Notes: generated by a model from the sequence alone, not told the origin. 64,000 nt of DNA from Lysobacteraceae bacterium NML93-0793 (GCA_002324875.1 NTJG01000016.1:1-64000), one strand, 5' to 3'. Positions 51,170-60,402 are shown, counted from the stretch's first letter. Translations and numbers: made by a program.

Positions 51170-51637
51170 ATGCACATCGAGACACGCAGCCTGGCCGGCA
51201 ACGGCTGGGTACCGAACAATCCTCGGCTGCCGGTGCGGATCTACCGCGCCGCCTCGGCGCCGCTGGATGCACGTGGGTTCGAGCTGCGCTTCGCCGCTCA
51301 CGGCTGGCCGCCGGACTGGCGTGGCGGCATCTACGGCTATCACCACTACCACTCGACGGCCCACGAGGTGCTGGGCGTCGCCCGTGGCCGCGCCCGGCTC
51401 ATGCTCGGTGGACCGGACACCCAGGCCGTCGACGTGTCCGCCGGCGATGCACTGCTGCTGCCCGCCGGCACTGGCCACTGCTGCCTCGAGGCGGATGCGT
51501 CGTTCCAGGTGGTGGGCGCCTACCCCGAAGGCCAGCGCTGGGACGTGATGCGCGAGGCGCCGGATCCCGACACCCTCGCACGCATCCGCGCGCTGCCCGA
51601 CCCGGCGCGCGACCCGGTGACGGGCGACCCGTTCTGA
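51170..51637 (+). CDS. Cupin-domain protein
   Basis: A 155-residue single-cupin protein. The metal motif is seen in GYHHYHSTAHEVLGVARG (three His and a Glu) and the second motif in LLLPAGTGHCCLEAD. Function unknown. A GGAGG ribosome binding site 7 nt before ATG sets the start. It follows apt by 71 bp. Confidence 0.82.
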   Translation: MHIETRSLAGNGWVPNNPRLPVRIYRAASAPLDARGFELRFAAHGWPPDWRGGIYGYHHYHSTAHEVLGVARGRARLMLGGPDTQAVDVSAGDALLLPAGTGHCCLEADASFQVVGAYPEGQRWDVMREAPDPDTLARIRALPDPARDPVTGDPF

Positions 51638-51678
51638 TTTCGGCGGCAGCGCGGACATGCGTCCGGCGCCCGTTGGCA

Positions 51679-52140
51679 TCAGGGGACTGACGCCGTCACC
51701 GCGGCAGCCGCGCTGTCGGAGGCCTCGTCGATCATCGCCGCGAAGCGCATCCGGCCGAGGTTGTCAGCGAGGTCCGCGCAGCGGACTTGTGGCGGCTGCA
51801 GCGACAGATAGGCATGCATCGCCTCCGCCATCTCGACGAAGCGCGCATCGAAGGCGTCGACGCCAGCCACGAAGTCGACGTCCGTCGGACGCGCGCGCAG
51901 CGCCGCGCCGTACTCCGGGTTCTCAGAACGGAAGGTCGCGATCCCGGTTTCCAGCCGCTGGCTGGCCTCGACGTCGGCAGAACAATAGCGTCGGAACACC
52001 TCGACCTGACGCTGGAACACATGCGCGCCCATGTAGCGGGTCTGTGCATCGCTCAGAGGCGATTGCGCGAACGCATCGCCCGCCAACACGCACAGCATCA
52101 GTGCGGCAAGCAGACAACCTGGCAGGCGGGCGGTGGTCAT
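51679..52140 (-). CDS. Secreted protein of unknown function
   Basis: A 153-residue product with signal peptide MTTARLPGCLLAALMLC to AFAQS. The mature part has two cysteines (RRYCSAD, QVRCADL) and is mostly helical. No family recognised. Convergent with the cupin gene. Confidence 0.7.
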   Translation of the reverse strand: MTTARLPGCLLAALMLCVLAGDAFAQSPLSDAQTRYMGAHVFQRQVEVFRRYCSADVEASQRLETGIATFRSENPEYGAALRARPTDVDFVAGVDAFDARFVEMAEAMHAYLSLQPPQVRCADLADNLGRMRFAAMIDEASDSAAAAVTASVP

Positions 52141-52211
52141 GGTGGACTCCAGCGGTCGCGGTGCATGCGCCGTATCAGTGAACACGGTAGGCGCGCCGCC
52201 GGGAGGCCACG

Positions 52212-52937
52212 TCAAGAGTCCTCGTCGATCTCGTCGAAGGCATGCGCCAGCCAGTCGCCGTCGTCGTCCTGCGCGGGCGCAAGGTCCACCGGTTCGAGCA
52301 GGGTGTAGTCGTCGACATCGGCGCTGCGGATCCGGCGTGACACCGGATAGGCCTCGAGCGCCGGCTGCGGCATGGTCTCCAGGAATGCCTGCGCGCGGCG
52401 CGGCCCGGCGATCCAGTCGGCGATCGCCGTCGCCGGCATGAACACCGGACCATCGGCGACCAGCGGCGGCGGGATCGCCGGATTGGGGTGGGTCAGCACG
52501 GCGAACGTATACAGCTCGGGCGCGTCCTTGCTCCAGTGATCCCACAGGCCGGCCGCGAACAGTGCATCCCCGTCCTGGGCCTGGATGAAGTAAGGCTGCG
52601 GCGTCTCGCCCGAGCGATCCCATTTGTAGTAGCCGTTCATCGGCACCACGCAGCGCGTGTTCTCCCACGGCCGCTTGAAGATCCGGCTGCGCGGCGCGCG
52701 GACAAGGCGTGCGGTGACGGTGGTGTACCTGGTTTCGGGCAGCGGCGACCATGCCGGCACGAGCCCCCAGTCGAACTCCTCGACCACCAGCGCGCCGTCA
52801 CGTTCCAGGATGACCGCGGCCGGCTTGCGCGTACCGATGTTGTAGCAGTCGGGCGCGGCCTCGAGGGCGGTCGCCAGTGCTTCGGGCAGCGCACTCGGCC
52901 ATGCCCCGGCAGCGAAGGCCTGCACGAACCTACGCAT
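52212..52937 (-). CDS. SRAP/YedK-like protein lacking the catalytic residues
   Basis: SRAP proteins (YedK, human HMCES) crosslink to abasic sites in ssDNA through Cys2. This 241-residue protein keeps the fold markers (YNIGTRKPAAVI, FDWGLVPAWSPL, IFKRPWENTRCVVPMNGYYKW, EAYPVSRRI). However it starts MRRF without Cys2, has Thr75 where the family has Asn (NAR), Lys105 in place of the catalytic Glu, and ADG at 161-163 where the family has HDR. A stop codon 33 nt upstream with no start in between rules out a longer N terminus with Cys. It may bind DNA without crosslinking. Confidence 0.8.
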   Translation of the reverse strand: MRRFVQAFAAGAWPSALPEALATALEAAPDCYNIGTRKPAAVILERDGALVVEEFDWGLVPAWSPLPETRYTTVTARLVRAPRSRIFKRPWENTRCVVPMNGYYKWDRSGETPQPYFIQAQDGDALFAAGLWDHWSKDAPELYTFAVLTHPNPAIPPPLVADGPVFMPATAIADWIAGPRRAQAFLETMPQPALEAYPVSRRIRSADVDDYTLLEPVDLAPAQDDDGDWLAHAFDEIDEDS

Positions 52938-53086
52938 CGACGTCGTTCCGGCAATCGGTGGAATTCGAGATCACATCGCAGCATCGCCCGTGTGGCGTGA
53001 AGCGCACGCGTCGCCACGGGATCGGCTTCACGGCCGGCTGTCGCCGCATCGCCGAAGGTGGCGGTCCGCTCCGAGGAGACCGCCTC

Positions 53087-53281
53087 ATGCAGCCCCCTGT
53101 GCAGCCGCCCACGCCGAACGACGACATGCCCGGTTCGACTCCGCACCCCATGCACGATCCAGCCCCCGATCAGCCCGTCGACCCACCGGTACCGACGCCG
53201 GGCGATCCCGAACGCGATCCGCAGCCGCAACGCGATCCACCCTCGCCCACCCGGCCGCAGGATCCGCCGCAGACCCGCTGA
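53087..53281 (+). CDS. Proline-rich 64-residue protein
   Basis: A frame with a strong GAGGAG site 8 nt before ATG. The product is about one third Pro with many Asp and Gln (MQPPVQPPTPNDDMPG...), likely unstructured, no signal peptide. It lies 25 bp before the FMN reductase gene and may be cotranscribed. No family recognised. Confidence 0.45.
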   Translation: MQPPVQPPTPNDDMPGSTPHPMHDPAPDQPVDPPVPTPGDPERDPQPQRDPPSPTRPQDPPQTR

Positions 53282-53306
53282 CACCTCCCCGCATCCCAAT
53301 CGAGAC

Positions 53307-53864
53307 ATGCCCATGACCACCCGCCGTATTGCCGTCATCGTCGGCAGCCTTCGCAAGGAATCGTTCAACCGCACGCTTGCCCAGCGGTTCGTCGAGCGCG
53401 CGCCCGACACGCTGGCGCTGCACATCCTCGAGATCGGCGACCTGCCGCTCTACAACCAGGACGACGACGCGTCGCCGCACCCCAATGTGGTGCGTTTCAA
53501 GCGCGAGATCGAACAGGCCGACGGCGTGCTGTTCGTGACACCCGAATACAACCGTTCGATTTCCGGCGTGCTCAAGAACGCGCTCGACCATGCGTCCCGC
53601 CCGTACGGCGAGAGCGTCTGGGCCGGCAAGCCGGCCGGCATCGCGGGCGTGTCGGTCGGCGCGATCGGCACCGCAGCGGCGCAACAGCATCTGCGCACGA
53701 TCCTGGCCTATCTCGACATGCCGACGCTCGGTCAACCCGAGATGTTCCTCAAGGCCGACGCGGTGTTCGACGACGCCGGTGGACTGCGCGAGGACAGCCG
53801 CGAGTTCGTGGATACCTGGCTGACCCGGTTTGCCGCGTGGGTCGAGCAGCATGTCGCGGACTGA
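53307..53864 (+). CDS. NADPH-dependent FMN reductase family protein
   Basis: A flavodoxin-like fold reductase of 185 residues. The FMN-binding motif GSLRKESFN is near residue 14 and the second motif TPEYNRSISGVLKNALDHAS near 75-95. Relatives include chromate and quinone reductases. It may start at Met3 (53313). Confidence 0.9.
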   Translation: MPMTTRRIAVIVGSLRKESFNRTLAQRFVERAPDTLALHILEIGDLPLYNQDDDASPHPNVVRFKREIEQADGVLFVTPEYNRSISGVLKNALDHASRPYGESVWAGKPAGIAGVSVGAIGTAAAQQHLRTILAYLDMPTLGQPEMFLKADAVFDDAGGLREDSREFVDTWLTRFAAWVEQHVAD

Positions 53865-54072
53865 GCACTCGAGGTCTCACCAGAGACGTTGACGCGGAGG
53901 CAGAAGACGGCATGTGTCGCCGCTGGACTGGCCGCTCGCACGCGCAGCCGGCCTGTCCAGCGGCGAGCGTCGATCCTCCCGCATGCACGTTGCGTACGCA
54001 GACGCCGCCCGTGCCCTGCTCAAATGCTCCGACATTCCGGATCGCTGTGATGCACAATTCGCACGTGACAGC

Positions 54073-54447
54073 TCAGGCCGCGAACGTCCGCTCGGCCTCG
54101 TAGCCACCGTCGGCCCCATGAATGCGCACGGTGGCACCGCCTCGCAACACCTGTGCATCGATCGCGACATCGGCGCATGCCGCATTGCGTGTCAGGTAGT
54201 GCACGACGGCGCGCGCGCCGGTGTCCTCGACGAGTTCCCAGTCGAAGGTAACGCGTTGTGGCGCAAGGTGAAACACAGAGGGGACATGGGGACCTGCAAA
54301 CCGGCAGCACATGGAGAGTGCCGGTGCATCCTCGCCCGATCGCGATGAAGGCGACGTGCCTGCCGGACACAAACGCGCCGCATGCGGTGCAACACGTCGC
54401 ATCGGTGCCGCGCCGGATTGCGCGGTGGCAACCCGCGATACGGTCAT
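54073..54447 (-). CDS. Unknown protein downstream of a thioredoxin gene
   Basis: A 124-residue frame whose ATG overlaps the stop of the thioredoxin-like gene (ATGA). The C-terminal part (from about 60: RVTFDWELVEDTGARAVVHY, ATVRIHGADGGYEAERTFAA) has normal codon use; the first 45 residues look low-quality, so Met46 at 54312 may be the real start. No family recognised. Confidence 0.5.
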   Translation of the reverse strand: MTVSRVATAQSGAAPMRRVAPHAARLCPAGTSPSSRSGEDAPALSMCCRFAGPHVPSVFHLAPQRVTFDWELVEDTGARAVVHYLTRNAACADVAIDAQVLRGGATVRIHGADGGYEAERTFAA

Positions 54448-54776
54448 TCCGAAGCGCTCGACACGCTCAATGCAGCATCCACATCAGCGCGCGCACCGGG
54501 CCGCACCACGCGGGCCAGTTCGACACCGTCGCGCAACACCACCAGCGTGGGCCAGAGCTTCACCCTGAAGCTGCGCCCCAGGGCGCGTCCGGGACCGTCT
54601 TCGATCCGCAGATGACGGATGTCCGGACGCGCCGCCAGTGCGGGCTGCAGGTACGCCTGCGCGGCCTGGCAGTGCCCGCACCAGTCGGTGCCGAACTCCA
54701 GCGCGACCAGACCCGGCATCGCGTCGACGTCGACGCGATCCGGGGCCTCCGTCGAATACGGGGCGACGCGTGTCAT
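54444..54776 (-). CDS. Thioredoxin-family protein
   Basis: A 110-residue cytoplasmic thioredoxin fold with WCGHC (Cys33, Cys36) and a cis-Pro motif LWPTLVVLRDG near 75. No signal peptide. Starts one base after the host attachment gene ends, so it is part of a tight operon. Confidence 0.88.
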   Translation of the reverse strand: MTRVAPYSTEAPDRVDVDAMPGLVALEFGTDWCGHCQAAQAYLQPALAARPDIRHLRIEDGPGRALGRSFRVKLWPTLVVLRDGVELARVVRPGARADVDAALSVSSASE

Positions 54777-54777
54777 G

Positions 54778-55176
54778 TCAGGACAGCGCGCGCTCGATGG
54801 TTTCGAGCGGGGCGTTGGTGAAATCCTTGGCCAGATCGCCCACCAGGCGCTGCGTGGTTTCCTTGTGCAGCAGCGGGCGCACGCGACCGAGCGTCTGCGG
54901 GTCGGCGATCAGCACGAGATGGGCGAACCGGTTCTTCAGTGCGCCCTCGTTGAGACCGTTCGCCAGCTGCTTGGCGAACGTCGCCTCGTCGAGCTGCGAG
55001 GCGGTCGATTCGGCCGGCATCGAACCCGCCGGGCCGTCGTCGTCGAGATTCATGCCCTCCAGCAGGGCTTCCTGTTTCAGGCTGAGCGCCCGCTCGTCGC
55101 CGACGTTGCTGAACACCCGGGCCGCGCCGCCATTGGCCACGACCACGAGCGCACCCTGCGGAATCTTCATCGTCAT
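54778..55176 (-). CDS. Host attachment protein family (PF10116-like)
   Basis: A 132-residue protein of the family named after a Rhizobium factor needed for phage attachment. Motifs: ALVVVANGGAARVFSN at the start, FAKQLANGLNEGAL, LVLIADPQTLGRVRPLLH, and the end DLAKDFTNAPLETIERAL. The cellular role is not established. Met3 (55170) is an alternative start. First gene of a three-gene set with thioredoxin. Confidence 0.85.
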   Translation of the reverse strand: MTMKIPQGALVVVANGGAARVFSNVGDERALSLKQEALLEGMNLDDDGPAGSMPAESTASQLDEATFAKQLANGLNEGALKNRFAHLVLIADPQTLGRVRPLLHKETTQRLVGDLAKDFTNAPLETIERALS

Positions 55177-55314
55177 ACACGTTCTCCACTTGCCTGAGTT
55201 GGTACCTGGAACGGCACTCGAGAACTCTAGGCAGACCGGCGTGAGCGCAGTGCAATGCAGGGCCCGTCAGCCGGCCGTCCACCGCAGGAAGCGCGGCGTG
55301 GCTGGACGGTGCGC

Positions 55315-55839
55315 TCAGCGCCAGGGACGCCGGCCTTCGGACCAGGACTCGTGCCGCACCGGCGGCCGTGCAGGACCGAAGGGCGCGCCCCAGCCGTAAT
55401 CGCGACCACCGACTCCGTAGTACGCCGGCCCGCCGTACCAGCCGCCCGGACCGTCGAAGCGTCCGACGCTCAGATGCAGATTCGTGGTGCTGACGTTGCC
55501 GCTCGCCGTGACGCGTTCGGTGCACAGATTCAGATCGGCGGCGTTGTAATGGCTGGTGCCGCCACGCGACGAATGCCCGATGCCGGTGGTCACGCTTCCG
55601 GTCACGGCCCGATCGCTGCCGTCGGGCGCGGTGGGGCACCCGCCGTCGCCGCCACGCGCGGTGCGCAGCGCCCGCGCCTGCGGACGCGGAGTGCGTGGAC
55701 CGGTGTACTCGCCGTCGCCGAACGCGCCCGGGCCGGTGAACATGGCCGGTGTCGGCGGTGTCAGATCGACATCGCCCGCCTGCGCCCAGGCGGATACGGG
55801 CAGCAGCAGCGACATCCACACCAGGTGCAATCGACGCAT
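55315..55839 (-). CDS. Secreted Gly-rich protein of unknown function
   Basis: A 174-residue product with signal peptide MRRLHLVWMSLLLPVSAWAQA. The mature part is rich in Gly, Pro and Tyr (FDGPGGWYGGPAYYGVGGRDYGWG) with two cysteines. No family recognised. Confidence 0.65.
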   Translation of the reverse strand: MRRLHLVWMSLLLPVSAWAQAGDVDLTPPTPAMFTGPGAFGDGEYTGPRTPRPQARALRTARGGDGGCPTAPDGSDRAVTGSVTTGIGHSSRGGTSHYNAADLNLCTERVTASGNVSTTNLHLSVGRFDGPGGWYGGPAYYGVGGRDYGWGAPFGPARPPVRHESWSEGRRPWR

Positions 55840-55919
55840 CGGAGATCTCCGGACCGGACGACTCGGACCTGCACGCTAACAGCCGGCGTTTGAATCGCGG
55901 CTGGCCCTGCACGGCACCG

Positions 55920-56243
55920 TCAGCCGGCGGCGTGCATCCAGATGCAGTCGATCGCATCCAGGGCGATGTGCACCAGCAGCCCGATCCCGAACAGTCGCGT
56001 GCGCCGCGGCAGCACGAGCACGCCGTATGCCGCGATCGCGGGTGCGGTATGCAGTGGATGGAAGCCGATGCTGCAACGGCCCGGCGCATAGATCGGATCG
56101 GCCAGCAGATGGTCGATGTCGATGATCCAGCCGAGCAGCATCAGCGCCCACGCGCGCAGGAACCGGTCACGGAAGAACAGCCAGGCGATCAACGCGGGCA
56201 CCGCAAAATGCAGAAGCAGATGGAGGATGGCGCGGGCGCCCAT
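55920..56243 (-). CDS. DUF6122-like small membrane protein
   Basis: A 107-residue protein with three hydrophobic segments (about 7-24, 30-45, 82-102) and the motif GWIIDIDHLLADPIYAPGRCSIGFHPLHT. The pattern matches DUF6122 members, with conserved Asp and His inside the membrane. Function unknown. Confidence 0.8.
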   Translation of the reverse strand: MGARAILHLLLHFAVPALIAWLFFRDRFLRAWALMLLGWIIDIDHLLADPIYAPGRCSIGFHPLHTAPAIAAYGVLVLPRRTRLFGIGLLVHIALDAIDCIWMHAAG

Positions 56244-56414
56244 CGGGCCGGACCGGATCGGGGCGGCTCAGGATACCGGCGCGCGGCCGATGCGGGTGTC
56301 CGTCGGCCGCATGCCGCCTGCTGAAGTTGCACCAGGTGGCCTGCCGCTTTCACCGCACCTGCACCGACGTGATGCGAATTTCGCGAACCTTGATCTGCAG
56401 TCGGAGTGGTTGGA

Positions 56415-57125
56415 ATGGCGCATCACAGCCCGGGTGGTCTGGTCCTGCTCGTCGAGGACAACCGCAACATCTCCGAGCCGGTCGGTGAGTTCCTCGAAAG
56501 CCGTGGCTTCGAGGTCGACTACGCGGCCGACGGCATCGACGCCTACAACCTCGCGTCGGAGAATCCGTTCGACGTGATCGTGCTCGATCTCATGCTGCCG
56601 CGACTGGGCGGCCTGGAAGTCTGCCGCCGGCTGCGCGCGGACGGCCGCAACTCGACGCCGATCCTGATGCTCACGGCGCGCGATTCCCTCGAAGAAAAGA
56701 TCGAGGGCCTCGAAGCCGGCGCCGACGACTATCTCACCAAGCCCTTCGACATCAAGGAGCTCGAGGCGCGTATCCGTGCGCTGATCCGCCGTGACCGGCG
56801 TGAGGTCGGCGCCGCGGTGCTCGAAGTCGGCGACCTGTGGCTGGATCCGGTGTCGCTGCGCGTGCGTCGCGGCGACAAGGAGCTCAATCTGGCGCCGATC
56901 GCGATGAAGATCCTGACGATCCTGATGCGCGAGGCGCCGCGCGTGGTGACCCGCCGCGAGATCGAGCAGGAGATCTGGGGCCTGAGCCTGCCCGACTCCG
57001 ACACGCTGCGCAGCCATCTGTACAACCTGCGCAAGGCGATCGACCGCGACCAGGACGTGCAGCTGCTGCACACGATCACCGGCGCCGGCTACCGCGTGGC
57101 CGATCTGAGTCGCGCGGTCGCCTGA
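56415..57125 (+). CDS. OmpR-family response regulator
   Basis: A 236-residue regulator. The receiver domain has acidic VEDN at 13-16, phospho-acceptor Asp58 (VIVLDLM), MLTARD and LTKPFD; the C-terminal winged helix includes LRSHLYNLRKAIDRD and ITGAGYRV. No sensor kinase gene is adjacent (the GAF kinase is 4 kb away and on the other strand). The ATG at 56415 is preferred to the GTG at 56406. Confidence 0.92.
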   Translation: MAHHSPGGLVLLVEDNRNISEPVGEFLESRGFEVDYAADGIDAYNLASENPFDVIVLDLMLPRLGGLEVCRRLRADGRNSTPILMLTARDSLEEKIEGLEAGADDYLTKPFDIKELEARIRALIRRDRREVGAAVLEVGDLWLDPVSLRVRRGDKELNLAPIAMKILTILMREAPRVVTRREIEQEIWGLSLPDSDTLRSHLYNLRKAIDRDQDVQLLHTITGAGYRVADLSRAVA

Positions 57126-57157
57126 GGCCGCACCGCACGCGACCCGGTTCCCTCCGG

Positions 57158-57189
57158 AACGCCGCGCGGCCGATATGCCGCGCGGCGTT
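57158..57189 (+). terminator. Terminator of the response regulator gene
   Basis: AACGCCGCGCGGC and GCCGCGCGGCGTT form a 13-bp stem with loop CGATAT, followed by TT. It lies 33 bp after the stop. Confidence 0.8.
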
Positions 57190-57283
57190 TTCGTGTCTGC
57201 GGATCACGGGCGCCGGTTGCCGGCGGATGTTGGAAGCACTGGAGGAGCCCCGGGGCCCTGCGTGCGCGGGCTGGCCGCGTGCC

Positions 57284-58612
57284 TCAGTCCTGCGCGTCTC
57301 CGGCCACGCGGAACGGGAGATTGGCGTAGGCCGCATGTCCCTGGCCGTCGTGCGCCTCGACGAAGAGCCGGTAGTGCCCCGGCGCCGCCGGCGCGGTGAA
57401 GCGCAGCGTGCCGGCGGTGCCGGCGTCTGCGCTGCGCAGTTCCACGGCGGCCGGCAGCGACTCGGGATCGCCGCCGATCGTGGTCGCGGTGCTTTCCTCG
57501 CGCACCACCCAGCGATAGGTCAGCGGGTCGCCGTCGGCGTCGCGCGCGTCCACCGTCGCCGTGTGCGCAGCGCCCGGCGCCAGCGTCACGCTGTCGAGGG
57601 CCGTCCGCCCGTCGATGCGCAGCGGCGCGATCGACGGCGCGCGGTTCGCCGGCCCGGCGCCGGTCCACAACTGCTGCATCGCGTCGACGCCGGGCGTCGA
57701 CTCACCACTGGCCAGGAACAGGCCGTACCAGGTCGGCGTGCGCTCCTGCTTCTGGCCCCAGAGGAAGACGAACGAACCGAGGCCCTGGGTGAGATCGCTG
57801 TCGATGTCGCGCGCGTAGCGCTCGACCAGCAGCGCCGCCTTGCGCGATGCGTCGTCCTCGATCGGCGCGCCCCAGGCGGTTTCCGGGCTCTCCCAGTGGC
57901 CGGTCGGCCCCCATTCGGTGACGACGTAGGCGCCGGTCCAGCCCGCGTCGCGCAGACGCCCCTGCATGCCTTTGATGTCGCCGTAGAGCTGCACGCCGAT
58001 CAGGTCGAGCGCCGGCGCGCGCGTTTTCAGTTCGCCGATCAGCGTGGCATCGAACCCGGCCAGTGGCGTCATCACCGGATGATGCGGATCGATCGCGTGG
58101 ATCGCCTCGGCGATCGTGTTCACGGCATCCCAGACCTTCGGATTGCGCGCCTCGAGATTGAGTTCGTTGCCGATCAGCCACATCAGCACCGCCGGATGCG
58201 CACGATAGGCCGCCACTTCCTCACGGATGCGCGCCAGTTGCGCAGCGACCGCAGCCGGGTCGTCGTAGTCGAAGCCGTGACGCTCCTTGCCGATCTCCAG
58301 TCCCATCGCCACGCGCAGGCCATTGCGGTGCGCGCGGTCGAGCATCCCGGTCACCCGCGCACGATCGAGCCCGGTGCTCCAGGTGCGGAACGCGTTGCCG
58401 CCGCGCTGCGCCAGCGCCTCGATGTCGCCGCCTGAAAGGCCGGCGCCACGTATCCGGAACGGCACGCCGTCCACCGTCAGTCGCCACGCGCCCGCGTCCT
58501 CCACCACGCGCACCTGCGCAGGGCCCGCGCCGGCCGCGTCATCCGATGTCGCCGAAGCCGACGCGGCGACGGCGGTGAACACCAGCGCGAGAACACAGGA
58601 GGCGAAGCGCAT
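57284..58612 (-). CDS. Secreted glycoside hydrolase with GH2-type TIM barrel
   Basis: A 442-residue secreted protein: signal peptide to about residue 22 (ASASA), a TIM-barrel of the GH2/GH5-like clan (about 35-310) with acid/base Glu150 in GNELN and nucleophile Glu233 in TEWGP, and a C-terminal Ig/PKD-like domain (VDARDADGDPLTYRWVV). Typical retaining hydrolase pair, about 83 residues apart. The substrate cannot be named. Confidence 0.85.
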   Translation of the reverse strand: MRFASCVLALVFTAVAASASATSDDAAGAGPAQVRVVEDAGAWRLTVDGVPFRIRGAGLSGGDIEALAQRGGNAFRTWSTGLDRARVTGMLDRAHRNGLRVAMGLEIGKERHGFDYDDPAAVAAQLARIREEVAAYRAHPAVLMWLIGNELNLEARNPKVWDAVNTIAEAIHAIDPHHPVMTPLAGFDATLIGELKTRAPALDLIGVQLYGDIKGMQGRLRDAGWTGAYVVTEWGPTGHWESPETAWGAPIEDDASRKAALLVERYARDIDSDLTQGLGSFVFLWGQKQERTPTWYGLFLASGESTPGVDAMQQLWTGAGPANRAPSIAPLRIDGRTALDSVTLAPGAAHTATVDARDADGDPLTYRWVVREESTATTIGGDPESLPAAVELRSADAGTAGTLRFTAPAAPGHYRLFVEAHDGQGHAAYANLPFRVAGDAQD

Positions 58613-58716
58613 CGACTGACTCCTTCGGGATCAGGCCGATGATGGCATGCGTTCCAGCGCGGACCGCGCATGCGCGACGTGCACACGCACGCGCCCGAGT
58701 CCGGGCGACCGACGTC

Positions 58717-58986
58717 TCACTGCGCGCGCCGATCGCTGCGCGCACGCAGCCAGCGCAGGGCACCAGGCGCCATGCCCATGAATTTCGGCGGCTCCGTCAG
58801 GGGCGCCACCAGCAGGCGGTCCGGCGCGTGCCGGCGCTTGATCCGGTGATAGAGCTGCGAGCGCGTGGCGCTGGTCTCGACCAGATGCAGGCCGGGCGCC
58901 AGTTGCACGCTGTCCGTCGCCACCGAGGCGTCGATCGCGCCGTCGATGTCGAGGTGGACCAGGTAGAGAGTGGACGCGCTCGCCAT
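58717..58986 (-). CDS. Small protein of unknown function
   Basis: An 89-residue product MASASTLYLVHLDIDG... with a basic C terminus. Polar, no signal peptide or membrane segment. No family recognised. The start is set at 58986 since the upstream extension is Arg/Cys-rich and unlike protein. Confidence 0.55.
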   Translation of the reverse strand: MASASTLYLVHLDIDGAIDASVATDSVQLAPGLHLVETSATRSQLYHRIKRRHAPDRLLVAPLTEPPKFMGMAPGALRWLRARSDRRAQ

Positions 58987-59247
58987 GGCCTCGACTGTCG
59001 ACGTGCCGCGCGCACGGCCAGGTGAAACGCGTGTGCTGTGCTCGATGTGTGCGATGCGCCGGTGCACACCGCAGCGCCCGGAATGCCCGCAGGCGCGGCG
59101 CTGCGGCTCAGGTGCCGTCACGGAGACACGCAAGGCATCACCGCACGCGGCACGGCATCGCCATGGGCGCAAGCGGCGCGTCGCCCAGCGCGGCCTACAG
59201 GCGCCGGACCCAGCGCCGAGCAGGCGAGGCGTGCAGCGCCGACGGCC

Positions 59248-60402
59248 TCAGTCGGCAGCGGCGGGCACGACACGCAATACGCGCCCCTTCGCACTGTCGG
59301 TGAGCAGATAGAGCGCGCCGTCGGGGCCCGCGCGCACGTCGCGGATGCGCTCGCCGAGTTCGGCGAACAACACCTCCTGCGTCCCCGGCGTGCCCCCCGC
59401 CATCGGCACCCGACGCACGCTGCGCTCGACCAGCGCCGCGACGAACAGGCTGCCGCGCCACTCGGGGAACAGGGCACCGTCGTACCAGGCCAGGCCGGCC
59501 GGCGCGATCGACGGCGTCCAGTGCGTCAACGGCGGTGTGACGCCGGGCCAGCGCGTATAGGGCGTCACCCGGGCGCCGGTGTAGTCGACACCGTCGGTGG
59601 TGATCGGCCAGCCGTAGTTCGCGCCCGGCACGATGCGGTTGAGTTCGTCGCCGCCCTTGGGTCCGTGTTCGTGCGCATAGAGCGCATTACCCACGCGCAC
59701 CAGTCCCTGCGGGTTGCGATGGCCGATGCTCAGGATCTCGGGCCGCGCACCGGCGCGGCCGACGAAGGGATTGTCGGCCGGAATGCCACCGTCGCGGTCG
59801 ATGCGCAGATGCTTGCCGAGATGGGTGTGCAGGCGCAGCGCGTCGGTCCGCTCCAGATTGCCGTCGCCCATGCCGACCACGAGCGTGCCGTCGGCCATCC
59901 ACGCCATGCGACCGCCGAAATGCTGGGCATGGGTCTTGGCGGGCTGCGTGGTGAGAACCGGCGTCACCGCCTCCAGGCCGTCCGCGCCCACGCGGGCATG
60001 CACGACGCGCAGATGGTTGGCGCGCGCCGTGCCGTGGGCGAAGGACAGATAGATGCGTCCCGTCTGCGCGAAGGCAGGATCCACCAGCACGTCGAACAGG
60101 CCCGCCTGCCCGCTGGCGAAGACCGGCGGCAGCCCGGCCAGAGGCGCGGCGCGCAATGCGAAGCCACCGTCGGCGTCCTGATCGATGACCCGCAGCCGCC
60201 CCGGTCGCTCGGTCACCAGCAGTCGGCCGTCGGGCAGGAACCCGAGGGACCACGGATGCTCGAGCCCCTCGGCGACGGTGTCGATGCGATAGTCGGCCGC
60301 CGCGGCGCCCGCGGCGCACAGCAGGCCCAGCAGACCGGCCGCCACGCGCCGATGCAGGCGCGCGATCCGGCGGAACGCGGTCGGGATTCCAGAAGACGGC
60401 AT
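59248..60402 (-). CDS. PQQ-type aldose sugar dehydrogenase, second copy
   Basis: A 384-residue relative of the protein at 48416 with a signal peptide ending AGAAAADYR instead of a lipobox. Propeller motifs: HPWSLGFLPDGRLLVTERPG, THAQHFGGRMAWMADGTLVVGMGD (catalytic His), HRNPQGL, HGPKGGDELNRIVPGANYGWP. Closer to the E. coli YliI pattern than the first copy. Divergent from the small membrane protein gene. Confidence 0.9.
   Translation of the reverse strand: MPSSGIPTAFRRIARLHRRVAAGLLGLLCAAGAAAADYRIDTVAEGLEHPWSLGFLPDGRLLVTERPGRLRVIDQDADGGFALRAAPLAGLPPVFASGQAGLFDVLVDPAFAQTGRIYLSFAHGTARANHLRVVHARVGADGLEAVTPVLTTQPAKTHAQHFGGRMAWMADGTLVVGMGDGNLERTDALRLHTHLGKHLRIDRDGGIPADNPFVGRAGARPEILSIGHRNPQGLVRVGNALYAHEHGPKGGDELNRIVPGANYGWPITTDGVDYTGARVTPYTRWPGVTPPLTHWTPSIAPAGLAWYDGALFPEWRGSLFVAALVERSVRRVPMAGGTPGTQEVLFAELGERIRDVRAGPDGALYLLTDSAKGRVLRVVPAAAD

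Noticed and set aside
53749..54057. Minus-strand frame of 102 codons after the FMN reductase gene
   Set aside because: It overlaps the reductase gene's 3' end in antisense and has Arg/Pro/Ala-rich noise composition.
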